The notes beneath the pieces are model-generated. The model worked only from the letters and a program-made list of their open reading frames with translations. It did no database searches and was not told where the DNA came from. From Leisingera coralii (GTDB taxonomy: Bacteria; Pseudomonadota; Alphaproteobacteria; Rhodobacterales; Rhodobacteraceae), in the NCBI RefSeq assembly GCF_049056525.1, contig NZ_JBHUPT010000014.1, forward strand, positions 163,498 through 227,497: a DNA stretch of 64,000 nucleotides, written 5' to 3'. Below, piece after piece: positions 8,349 to 16,405 of the stretch (the first letter of the stretch is position 1; each line of letters opens with the position of its first letter). The translations under genes and the position numbers were made by a program.

Positions 8349-9467
8349 TTAGGCGCCTTTGTAATCGGACCAGAAGTCGTTCCAGTCCTCGAGGCTTTGC
8401 TGCACTGGCAGCTGGCGGTACTTGATGCGGTCTTCGCGGATCAGGTCCATGGCGTTGTGCTGGCCCAGCACCATGTTCTGCCTCTTGGCTTCGGCCGGGT
8501 TCGCCTCATTCAGCACGACCCAGCCCTTCTTGTTGGGGATCAGCGCCGGGTAGGCCGCCATATCCGCCGATTTCGCTTGGCCTTCCGGCGAGGTGATGTA
8601 CTGAATCCACTTGCGCGCCATCTCCTGGTTGCGGGATCCCTTGCCGATCGAGAAGCTCTCGGTCCACTGCAGGCCGCCTTCCTCCGGAATGGCGGTGCGC
8701 ACATTGGCGCCGTTTTTTTCGAGCACGCCGGTGATCCAGTCGCCAATGCCCGCAAAGGCAGTCATCTGACCGTTCTTTAGCGACGAGAAAGTACCGCCAT
8801 AGTCAAAGAATCCGCCCACCTGGCCGCGCAGCGCCATGGTGCTGTCCTGCACCTGCTGCCAAGCCTCGTCACTCAAGTCGAAGGGATCGGAATTGCCGTT
8901 CAACAAGCTGATCTGCCCCAAGTTTGGAAGGTGCCAGTCGAAGTGGCCTAGCTTGCCGGTCAGACGGCTGTCGCTGAAGATGTTGTAACTGGCTGCATCG
9001 CTCTCGCTCAGCACATCGGCGTTATAGGAAATGCCCAGGAAGCCGAACCGGGTGATCACTGAATAGAGCTTGCCGTCTTTCCAGTGGCCTGGGAATTGTT
9101 GGAACTCCGGGAAGAAGTCGTCAAAGGCATAGTCATTTGAGTCCAGCTCCTCAATGTAGCCGGCCGCGTTCAACTGCTGCACATATTCGGCGTCGGACAG
9201 GATGACGTCATAGGTGCCCGGCGGCGACTGGGCGATCAGGCCCAGCATGTTGTCGCCTCCGGTGTAGTATTTCGGGGTGAACTTCACATTGTGCTGGTCT
9301 TCAAATTCGCCAACGATATCAGGCTCCGCGTGGCCGTACCAAGCCAGCATCGACAAGTTCACGGTTTCCGCCGCAGCGCGGATGGACAGAAACGGGGTTG
9401 CGAGCGCCGCGCCTGCGGCCGACTTCAGCAGCGCCCGCCGAGTGGGATGGGTGAGTTTGGCAGTCAT
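8349..9467 (-). CDS. ABC transporter extracellular solute-binding protein (PotD/F type)
   Basis: 372 residues. The N-terminus THPTRRALLKSAAGAA has a twin Arg followed by a hydrophobic run and an AAA cleavage region, so export is probably by Tat (weak motif: RR without the full consensus). The body resembles periplasmic polyamine-binding proteins (MLAWYGHAEPDIVGEFE after the signal). The frame is open to 9671 but ATG 9467 has an AAGGAG site and gives a proper signal peptide. It starts 20 bases after the creatininase stop, so both are probably one transcript. Confidence 0.9.
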   Translation of the reverse strand: MTAKLTHPTRRALLKSAAGAALATPFLSIRAAAETVNLSMLAWYGHAEPDIVGEFEDQHNVKFTPKYYTGGDNMLGLIAQSPPGTYDVILSDAEYVQQLNAAGYIEELDSNDYAFDDFFPEFQQFPGHWKDGKLYSVITRFGFLGISYNADVLSESDAASYNIFSDSRLTGKLGHFDWHLPNLGQISLLNGNSDPFDLSDEAWQQVQDSTMALRGQVGGFFDYGGTFSSLKNGQMTAFAGIGDWITGVLEKNGANVRTAIPEEGGLQWTESFSIGKGSRNQEMARKWIQYITSPEGQAKSADMAAYPALIPNKKGWVVLNEANPAEAKRQNMVLGQHNAMDLIREDRIKYRQLPVQQSLEDWNDFWSDYKGA

Positions 9468-9486
9468 GTCAGTCTCCTTGCTGGTT

Positions 9487-10302
9487 CTATTGCGCAGCTG
9501 TTGCCGCTGCGCTTGCCGGAGAGCGATCTCCGAATTCTTTCCGCAGCGCTTTGACGATCCCTGCGGTGCAGACGTTGAGAAGCAGCTCGCCCTTTTCGGC
9601 CGAGGCATCTTTGGGGGAAGACAGGGTGCCGGTTGCGGGCGTCCAGTCCTCGTGCGGGGGGTAGACGTCATATGGCGGGAATTCGGCCGGCGCGTGGTCG
9701 ATTGCGTCCTGCAGCCACACCAAATCCGGGTAAAGCTTGAGCATCAGTGAAGTTTCCAACACACCGCCGTGTTCGATGTCCCAACCCAGGAAGCCGTCCG
9801 GGTAGAGCTTGGCGATTGAGTCATCGCTGACAAAATCCCAGTAGGACAGCACCACAATTTTCAAATCGGTGATGCCGTCCCAGCGCAGTTCCCGCAGGGC
9901 CAGATCGATGCCCTCAACGATGAACCAGGAGTTCTCGAAATGGCCGTTCACCAGGCAGATCTGGCGGTTGCCGTGGCGGGCGAATTCCTTGATCACGTCT
10001 TTCAATGCGTTGACCAGACTGCTGCCATCCAGACTGGTAGTGCCGGGAAAGAAGTTCCCGCCTCCGGATTTCTGGTGTGATTTGTATCCATAGGTAAAGG
10101 GCGGAGCGACAAGGCTGCCGGTCTCTGACGCCACCCTGCGGGCAAACTCGGTCGGCAGCAGCACGTCTACATGCATTGGCATGTGATGCCCGTGCTGTTC
10201 CATCGATCCGATCGGGATCAGAATGGGGGTGCTGCTACCTGTGACGCGCGATTTATACTCCGGCCAAGGCAGCTCGGCGGCAAAAACTGAAGCGTTCTTC
10301 AT
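9487..10302 (-). CDS. crnA: creatininase (creatinine amidohydrolase)
   Basis: 271 residues. Hydrolyses creatinine to creatine, reversibly. The protein follows the Pseudomonas creatininase I know from end to end: PIGSMEQHGHHMPMHVDVLLP near the start holds the metal-binding Glu, His and Asp; then YGYKSHQKSGGGNFFPGTTS, VNGHFENSWFIVEGID and GWDIEHGGVLETS. A TTG at 10314 is possible, but ATG 10302 gives the family N-terminus. Divergent from a LysR gene and followed by the ABC importer. With creatinase nearby it makes creatine available as a carbon and nitrogen source. Confidence 0.93.
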   Translation of the reverse strand: MKNASVFAAELPWPEYKSRVTGSSTPILIPIGSMEQHGHHMPMHVDVLLPTEFARRVASETGSLVAPPFTYGYKSHQKSGGGNFFPGTTSLDGSSLVNALKDVIKEFARHGNRQICLVNGHFENSWFIVEGIDLALRELRWDGITDLKIVVLSYWDFVSDDSIAKLYPDGFLGWDIEHGGVLETSLMLKLYPDLVWLQDAIDHAPAEFPPYDVYPPHEDWTPATGTLSSPKDASAEKGELLLNVCTAGIVKALRKEFGDRSPASAAATAAQ

Positions 10303-10400
10303 GGGGAGGCTCAATCCGGGAAGTTAAGGTTGGCTTTACTTTGACTCCAGATGCGCCATGTGGGAAATTGATAGTGGCAATGGTAGAATAAGATTTGTAA

Positions 10401-11297
10401 ATGTCTCGAAAGTTCACGAACCTGCAAACTGACTTGCTGCGCACCTTTGTGACGGCAGTCGATCTAGGGAATTATACTGAAACCGGACAAACTCTTGGCC
10501 GGACCCAGCCGGCGATTTCCTTGCAAATCCGTCGCCTGGAAGAGCTCAGCGGCTGCAAACTGATCGTGCATCAGGGCAAGGAGCTGACGCTTACGGAAGA
10601 TGGCCATGCTCTGATCGGGTTTGCCCGTGAAATACTGCGGCTGAACGACAGCGCTGTGGCTCGGCTGTCGCGTTCCAGCATTCAGGGCGTGCTGCGAGTC
10701 GGCCTGCCGATCGACTATGCAATCGGTTTCTTTCAGGAGATCATTTCGGACTTTGTTTCTGAAAACCCGGCCGTCACGCTGGACATTCGCTGCAATTGGA
10801 GCCGCGATCTTTTGAGTAAGCTGCATGCGGACGAGTTGGATATGACAATTGCCATTACCGACTCCATGCCGGCGCCATATGTCTCGCACTACTGGTCTGA
10901 ACGTCCCAAATGGGTTTGCGCAAAGGGGTTTCATTTCAATCCGGATGAGCCGTTGCCGCTGGTTCTGCACCCGGAGGGATGCGTTTACAGGGGCCGGGTG
11001 ATCGAAGCGCTGAATGGTGAAGGACGCAAATGGCGGATCGCTTTTGAGAGCCCCGGCATCTCGGCACTGCAGAACGCGGTGGCCAGCGGCTGGGGCATTT
11101 CTGCCCTTACAACTAAGACCCTGCTCCCGGGCATGCGTATCCTGACACCGGACATCGGATTTCCGCAGCTGGCGCGAATACATGTCGGGTTGTTCTACAA
11201 ACATGTGCGCCAGAGTGAGGCTGCACTGAAATTGATCGAACAGATAGCTGGAGGCGTTGGGGGCTTCCGTAAGACTCTGAAGCCGACGTCCGGGTAG
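10401..11297 (+). CDS. LysR-family transcriptional regulator
   Basis: 298 residues. N-terminal winged helix: FVTAVDLGNYTETGQTLGRTQPAISLQIRRLEE, about residues 12-45 (quoted in part: TQPAISLQIRRLEE is the recognition helix). The effector domain starts near 92 (GVLRVGLPIDYAIGF). It is divergent from creatininase and directly upstream of creatinase, so it most likely controls both creatinine-degradation arms in response to creatinine or creatine. The 98-base gap to creatininase should hold the operator but I see no clear T-N11-A site worth calling. Confidence 0.88.
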   Translation: MSRKFTNLQTDLLRTFVTAVDLGNYTETGQTLGRTQPAISLQIRRLEELSGCKLIVHQGKELTLTEDGHALIGFAREILRLNDSAVARLSRSSIQGVLRVGLPIDYAIGFFQEIISDFVSENPAVTLDIRCNWSRDLLSKLHADELDMTIAITDSMPAPYVSHYWSERPKWVCAKGFHFNPDEPLPLVLHPEGCVYRGRVIEALNGEGRKWRIAFESPGISALQNAVASGWGISALTTKTLLPGMRILTPDIGFPQLARIHVGLFYKHVRQSEAALKLIEQIAGGVGGFRKTLKPTSG

Positions 11298-11397
11298 GAT
11301 GGATTTGGGTTATTTATAGTAGGATCATATCTATTAATTTTTTGAGATCTTTTTTCGGTGTTACCGACTGGGACACGCTCCGAAGAAAGGATCAAAC

Positions 11398-12618
11398 ATG
11401 TCTGAAGATATGCTCCACGTCATGGAATGGCACAATGGCGAGAAGGATTTTTCGCCATTCTCTGACCAGGAAATGAAACGCCGCCAGGACGAGCTGCGCG
11501 GCTGGATGGCAAAACAAAACGTCGATGCGGCGCTGTTCACGTCCTACCACTGCATCAACTATTATTCTGGCTGGCTGTACTGCTACTTCGGGCGCAAGTA
11601 CGGTATGGTAATCGACCAAAAAGATGCGACCACGATTTCCGCGGGCATTGATGGCGGTCAGCCTTGGCGCCGCAGCTTCGGAAACAACATCACCTATACC
11701 GACTGGCGCCGCGACAATTTCTATCGGGCTGTGCAGGAGCTTACCAAGGGGGCTAAGCGAGTCGGTATCGAGTTCGACCACGTGTCGCTGGACTATCGCC
11801 AAGCGCTGCAGGATGCGCTGCCGGATGTGGAATTCGTCGATGTGTCTGGCCCCTCCATGTGGATGCGGACGATCAAATCCGATGAGGAGCTGAAACTGAT
11901 CCGCGAAGGCGCGCGGATTTGTGATGTGGGCGGCGCAGCGGTGGCCAATGCGGTGAAGGCAGGTGTGGCCGAGCATGAAGTGGCAATTGCCGGAACCAAT
12001 GCGATGATCCGTGAAATTGCAGCTTCGTTCCCCTTTGTTGAACTGATGGACACCTGGACCTGGTTCCAGTCCGGCATCAACACCGACGGCGCCCACAACC
12101 CCGTCACCAACCGAATTGTGCAGTCCGGCGATATCCTCAGCCTCAATACCTTTCCCATGATCTTTGGCTACTACACTGCGCTGGAGCGGACCTTGTTCTG
12201 CGACCATGTGGACGACGCCAGCCTGGACATCTGGAAAAAGAACGTCGCCGTGCATGAGCGCGGGCTGGAGCTGATCAAGCCCGGTGCAAAGTGCAAGGAT
12301 ATCGCGTTGGAGCTAAATGAGATGTACCGGGAGTGGGATCTGCTGAAGTACCGCTCATTCGGTTACGGTCACAGCTTTGGGGTGCTAAGCCACTATTACG
12401 GCCGCGAGGCCGGGGTCGAGCTGCGCGAGGATATCGATACCGAGCTGAAGCCCGGCATGGTGGTGTCGATGGAGCCAATGGTCATGCTGCCAGAAGGCAC
12501 GCCGGGCGCGGGCGGCTATCGCGAGCATGACATTCTGATCGTAGGCGAAGACGGTGCCGAGAATATAACCGGATTCCCCTACGGCCCGGAGCACAACATT
12601 GTCGGCGGTAAGGCCTAA
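11398..12618 (+). CDS. creatinase (creatine amidinohydrolase)
   Basis: 406 residues. Cleaves creatine to sarcosine and urea. It is an M24 pita-bread protein without the metal site of its peptidase relatives. Stretches shared with Pseudomonas creatinase include FTSYHCINYYSG near 47, IDGGQPWRR near 84, WFQSGINTDGAHNPV near 222 with H233 in the place of the catalytic His, and FGYGHSFGVLSHYYGREAG in the C-terminal half. Ribosome site GAAAGGATC precedes the ATG. No sarcosine oxidase or urease is in the window, so the pathway must continue elsewhere. Confidence 0.93.
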   Translation: MSEDMLHVMEWHNGEKDFSPFSDQEMKRRQDELRGWMAKQNVDAALFTSYHCINYYSGWLYCYFGRKYGMVIDQKDATTISAGIDGGQPWRRSFGNNITYTDWRRDNFYRAVQELTKGAKRVGIEFDHVSLDYRQALQDALPDVEFVDVSGPSMWMRTIKSDEELKLIREGARICDVGGAAVANAVKAGVAEHEVAIAGTNAMIREIAASFPFVELMDTWTWFQSGINTDGAHNPVTNRIVQSGDILSLNTFPMIFGYYTALERTLFCDHVDDASLDIWKKNVAVHERGLELIKPGAKCKDIALELNEMYREWDLLKYRSFGYGHSFGVLSHYYGREAGVELREDIDTELKPGMVVSMEPMVMLPEGTPGAGGYREHDILIVGEDGAENITGFPYGPEHNIVGGKA

Positions 12619-12619
12619 G

Positions 12620-12778
12620 ATGCAGGGGAAGGCCGGAATACTGCTGCAGGGGCTGACCTGTTTGGTTGTCCTGGCTGGGTCCATTAGCCTGCTTTCGCTG
12701 GCCCCGGATCCGCAGCGGACCAGCGAAAGCGCCGCCAAATGGGTCTATTTGCGTCTGGCCTTCCCCGTCCCGCAATAA
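12620..12778 (+). CDS. possible 52-residue membrane protein after creatinase
   Basis: An ATG one base after the creatinase stop opens a 52-codon frame ending at a TAA. Residues 6-27 form one hydrophobic segment (ILLQGLTCLVVLAGSI), followed by a short polar tail. An AAGG lies six bases ahead of the ATG, within the creatinase end, so translational coupling is possible. I do not recognise the family. Could also be chance; the length is small and there is no homologue in the window. Confidence 0.4.
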   Translation: MQGKAGILLQGLTCLVVLAGSISLLSLAPDPQRTSESAAKWVYLRLAFPVPQ

Positions 12779-12870
12779 CAACACACCGCGCCCGCGTGTG
12801 CGTTGCTTGAAAATGCCTGAATATCAAAACCCGGACAGAAGCTTGCTTTCTAATGTCCTGGAGACCGCCC

Positions 12871-13893
12871 ATGCAAGACAACCGCTTCCTTCCGAAAGGC
12901 GCTGCCACTGTACGCTTCGACAGCGACGCGCCACCGAAGAAATTCCATTTTCTTCTGCTGCCCAAAACTACGATGTTGGCCTTCAGCGCCGCAATCGAAC
13001 CGCTGCGGATTGCCAATCAGCTAACGCAGAAGGCGCTGTTTGAATGGCATGCGCTCAGCCCGGATGGCCTTCCGGTAACCTGCTCGAACGGCATTCCGAT
13101 ACAGGTTGATTCCGGGCTGGTCGACCTGGACCGCAATGCTTCGCTCTTTGTCTGCGCAGGGACGGAGCCAGCGCAATCCTATGACAGCCGGGTTGTCAGC
13201 TGGATCAGTCGCCAGAAAGCACATGGTGCAAGCGTTGGAAGCATCTGCACCGGCGCCTTTGCTTTGGCGGCAACAGGTGTTCTGACCGGTCGGCGGTTTA
13301 CTCTGCATTGGGAAAATGCCCCGGGTTTTGTCGAGCTGTTTCCTTGTCTCAAGCCGTCCGGCAACTTCTATGAATCCGACCGCGGGCTCTACACCTGTGG
13401 TGGTGGCCATGCCGCAACTGACATGATGCTTGAAATCATTGAGGCCCACTGCGGCTCCCACCTTGCTTCCTGCGTTGCCGACATGTGCCTGCACAAACGC
13501 CCAGGAGCAGGCATGTTGCGGCAGATTTCGCCGGTGTCATCAATGCTTGGCTGCCGCAATCAGAATCTGATCCGTGCCGTGCGCTTGATGCAGGCGAACC
13601 TGGAAGAGCCGCTGGACATGGATAGAATTGCCAGTGCGCTGGCTGTCTCTCGCCGCCAACTGGAGCGCCTGTTCCAGAAATATGTCGGACAGTCGCCCTG
13701 GCAGTTCTACTTCGGCCTGCGGCTGGAGCGGGCCTTTTCCTTGCTGAACGAAACCGACCTAAGCGTGCGCGAGGTCGCCATGGCCTCAGGTTTTGAAAAT
13801 GCCTCGTACTTCTCTAGGCAATTCAAGCGTAAGTTTGACCGTTCACCGCACAGTTTCCGCAAATCCTGGTCGCTTAGCAGCTGCGCGCCATAA
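12871..13893 (+). CDS. GlxA-type transcriptional regulator (DJ-1/PfpI domain plus AraC)
   Basis: 340 residues. An amidotransferase-like domain fills about residues 15-200 (GSICTGAFALAATGVLTGRR; the Cys is at the nucleophile elbow), followed by two AraC helix-turn-helices (MDRIASALAVSRRQLERLFQ and VREVAMASGFENASYFSRQF). Regulators with this architecture control glycine betaine, carnitine and sarcosine catabolism in Pseudomonas (GbdR, CdhR, SouR), which suits a place between creatinase and a BCCT carrier. ATG 12871 is chosen over 12853 because GGAG lies eight bases ahead. Confidence 0.9.
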   Translation: MQDNRFLPKGAATVRFDSDAPPKKFHFLLLPKTTMLAFSAAIEPLRIANQLTQKALFEWHALSPDGLPVTCSNGIPIQVDSGLVDLDRNASLFVCAGTEPAQSYDSRVVSWISRQKAHGASVGSICTGAFALAATGVLTGRRFTLHWENAPGFVELFPCLKPSGNFYESDRGLYTCGGGHAATDMMLEIIEAHCGSHLASCVADMCLHKRPGAGMLRQISPVSSMLGCRNQNLIRAVRLMQANLEEPLDMDRIASALAVSRRQLERLFQKYVGQSPWQFYFGLRLERAFSLLNETDLSVREVAMASGFENASYFSRQFKRKFDRSPHSFRKSWSLSSCAP

Positions 13894-14050
13894 GCATCCT
13901 TAATCCAGGTATTTGCAGTTCTCATTACCTGCCTCCCCACTGCTCAGCTAAGGTTTCAGGCTGAACATCTATTGCCTGTTGGCGGCCCGGGAGGCCGGTT
14001 CATGGCTGGCCCGCCCAGGTTCAGCCGAAACTCAATAACAGGGAGAAACT

Positions 14051-15622
14051 ATGTCACTCGAACAGGGCTTTGACGGCCACTACCCCTATAACGCCGTCGC
14101 CAAAGTCGGCCTGTTGAAAGGCGCCCACGCTCGGATGAGCATCGCCTCGAAACTCATGGTCATTGCCTTTGTGTTGTTCACGGTATCCAATGTCGAACTC
14201 GCCTCCGGTGTGTTCGACGGGATCAAGCAGTGGATCACCGGCACTCTTAGCTGGTATTACATCCTGATGATCAGCATCTTCCTGCTGTTCAGCATCTGGC
14301 TGGCCTTCAGCCGCTACGGCCACATCCGGCTGGGCAAGGACAACGACCGGCCGGAATTCGGAAATTTCTCGTGGTTTGCCATGCTGTTCAGCGCAGGCAT
14401 GGGCAATGGTGTGCTGTTCTGGAGCATTGCCGAGCCGATGTATCACCTGCAAGGCAACCCGTTCATCGAAATGGCCGGAACTGAGGCGAACTCGGCGCTG
14501 GCCGCCAGCACGGCAATGCTGATCACTGCCTTTCACTGGGGCGTCCACGGTTGGGCGGTCTATGTGATTGTTGCATTGTCTCTGGCCTTTTTTGCCTACC
14601 GCAAAGGGTTGCCGCTTTCGATGCGGTCCACCCTTTATCCGCTGATCGGCGACCGGATCTACGGGTTCTGGGGCCATGCCGTTGACCTGCTGGCAATCTT
14701 TGGCACCATTTTTGGCGTTGCCACCACACTGGGGTTGGGTGTTCAGCAAATGAACACGGGGCTAAACCTGCTTACCGGAATTGCCAATTCAACTACCAAT
14801 CAGATCATCCTGATTGCTGTAGTGACCGGCATTGCCACGCTTTCGGCCGTCTCGGGCGTGTCCAAAGGTATCCGCATTATCAGTGAATTGAACATGTGGC
14901 TGACATTTGCCATCCTTGCCTTCTTCCTCTTTGCCGGCCCGACCGTCTATCTGCTTGGTCAATACGTCAATCTGGTAGGTAATTACGTGCAGAGCTTCGT
15001 GCCGATGGGCCTGTGGGTGGACGAAGAGCCGGGGCGGCAATGGCAGGGCTGGTGGAGCGTCTTCTACTGGGGCTGGTGGATAGCCTGGTCGCCGTTTGTC
15101 GGCCTGTTCATCGCCCGTGTCTCCAAGGGCAGGACCCTGCGCGAGTTTGTGGTTGCCTTGCTGATCGTCCCACCGCTTGTCACCATGTTCCTGCTGGCCA
15201 TGTTCGGCGGCAACGCGGTCAGCATCGAATTGCAAGGCGCTGGCGGTATCATCGAAGCGGTTAATGAAAGTCCGACCCTGGCACTTTATGCAACGCTTGA
15301 GGGCATGGATGTTGGTCTCTGGGGCACTGCCTTTGCGGCAATCGTCACCTTCCTGATTGCCTCATACTTCATCACCTCGTCGGACTCCGGTACCTTGGTG
15401 ATCTGCACCATGCTCGCGATGGGCAGCCAGCACCCGCCGCGCCTGGTCCGGATCTTCTGGGGCGTCACAGAAGGCGTTGTCGCCAGCGTGCTGCTGGTCG
15501 CAGGGGGACTTGTTGCACTGCAAACGGCGTCGATCGCTGCTGCTCTGCCATTCTCCTTTGTGATACTTCTGATGATGATCAGCTTGTATCGGGCTCTGAA
15601 GGATGAGCTTCCGCCCAAGTAG
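14051..15622 (+). CDS. BCCT-family carrier (betaine/carnitine/choline type)
   Basis: 523 residues, about 12 membrane helices. The family core WWIAWSPFVGLFIARVSKGR is in the eighth helix region and TSSDSGTL follows later. The glycine-rich third-helix motif reads GMGNG, unlike GMGIG in the Na+-coupled betaine carrier at 49578 and unlike CaiT, so the substrate or coupling ion may differ. Position after creatinase and the GlxA regulator suggests import of creatine, sarcosine or a methylated amine (inference). Ribosome site GGGAG is good. Confidence 0.9.
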   Translation: MSLEQGFDGHYPYNAVAKVGLLKGAHARMSIASKLMVIAFVLFTVSNVELASGVFDGIKQWITGTLSWYYILMISIFLLFSIWLAFSRYGHIRLGKDNDRPEFGNFSWFAMLFSAGMGNGVLFWSIAEPMYHLQGNPFIEMAGTEANSALAASTAMLITAFHWGVHGWAVYVIVALSLAFFAYRKGLPLSMRSTLYPLIGDRIYGFWGHAVDLLAIFGTIFGVATTLGLGVQQMNTGLNLLTGIANSTTNQIILIAVVTGIATLSAVSGVSKGIRIISELNMWLTFAILAFFLFAGPTVYLLGQYVNLVGNYVQSFVPMGLWVDEEPGRQWQGWWSVFYWGWWIAWSPFVGLFIARVSKGRTLREFVVALLIVPPLVTMFLLAMFGGNAVSIELQGAGGIIEAVNESPTLALYATLEGMDVGLWGTAFAAIVTFLIASYFITSSDSGTLVICTMLAMGSQHPPRLVRIFWGVTEGVVASVLLVAGGLVALQTASIAAALPFSFVILLMMISLYRALKDELPPK

Positions 15623-15642
15623 CGCAGCCTTTTCAAAGACCC

Positions 15643-15672
15643 GCACGCCGCATCCCACAGACTGCGGCGTGC
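15643..15672 (+). terminator. hairpin after the BCCT gene
   Basis: GCACGCCGCA and TGCGGCGTGC form a perfect 10-bp stem with a 10-base loop, 20 bases after the stop codon. No T-run follows, so it may be a stability element or a Rho-assisted terminator. Confidence 0.45.
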
Positions 15673-16405
15673 AACTTGCGAAGCCGCCTGTAGGACCCCG
15701 CTTTTGCTGAGTAACCATTTTTTGAGCAGTGACCATTCTCTCCTGCGGTATAAGCCGCTGACCGTCTTGCTTAGACGACATATTCTGAAAAACCACTGTT
15801 CTGACCCACTGTAAAGCCGCATGCACTTTTAGTGCGGTACCATGCTTGAACTCAGCCCGTGAACAGATGGCATGGCAAGACATTGGTGTTGTTCTCCGTG
15901 ACTTGCTAGATTTCCACCGCGTCCGCGAATGTCTTCAGGAGAGGGCTGTGAGGGATCTTTCGCGCGTGGTGCATGATCGCACGCGGTGCGCATAAGGTAC
16001 CATTTGCAAGGTCGGTCTCACTTGGCGTGCCGGATAGCATTGGACGGCCCATACCTGCCATTCAAGATGATGTGCGTTCGCTGCTAGCGCAGCCCTCTTT
16101 CCGGTCGTTCGCTGCGAACTCAGAATTATGAACAGTCGGACGCAAACTTGACGGGCAAAATCGCCACTAGCGGTCGCTTCTTTGTAGGCAGCCTTCGGTA
16201 GCTTCATGGAAACCAGTTAATAGTGGCCTCCCAGAAAACCCATTCGCTACCACACCTTATGCACTCAAAGGTTGGCGTGGAGCGAACATGACCGACCGAG
16301 AAGCCTTGCAACCTCAAAAAACTAAGGCATAGTCTCTGCTAATCATAAATTTATGGGGCACTATCACACCCTCTGGGTTGCGCCCTGCGAAGCAGATTGA
16401 CCGTG
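15673..16405. other. gene-poor left flank of the KAP island
   Basis: About 730 bases with no frame that I can recognise as a gene. Composition drifts from the local high G+C towards the AT-richer style of the KAP gene. No transposase or integrase remnant and no tRNA was identified. The promoter of the KAP gene should be at the right end, where AT-rich sequence such as AATCATAAATTTATGG lies near 16341-16356. Confidence 0.5.

Noticed and set aside
15673..16396. Integrase or transposase remnants left of the KAP gene
   Set aside because: Short open frames there (for example near 15935-16207) carry no recognisable recombinase motif.
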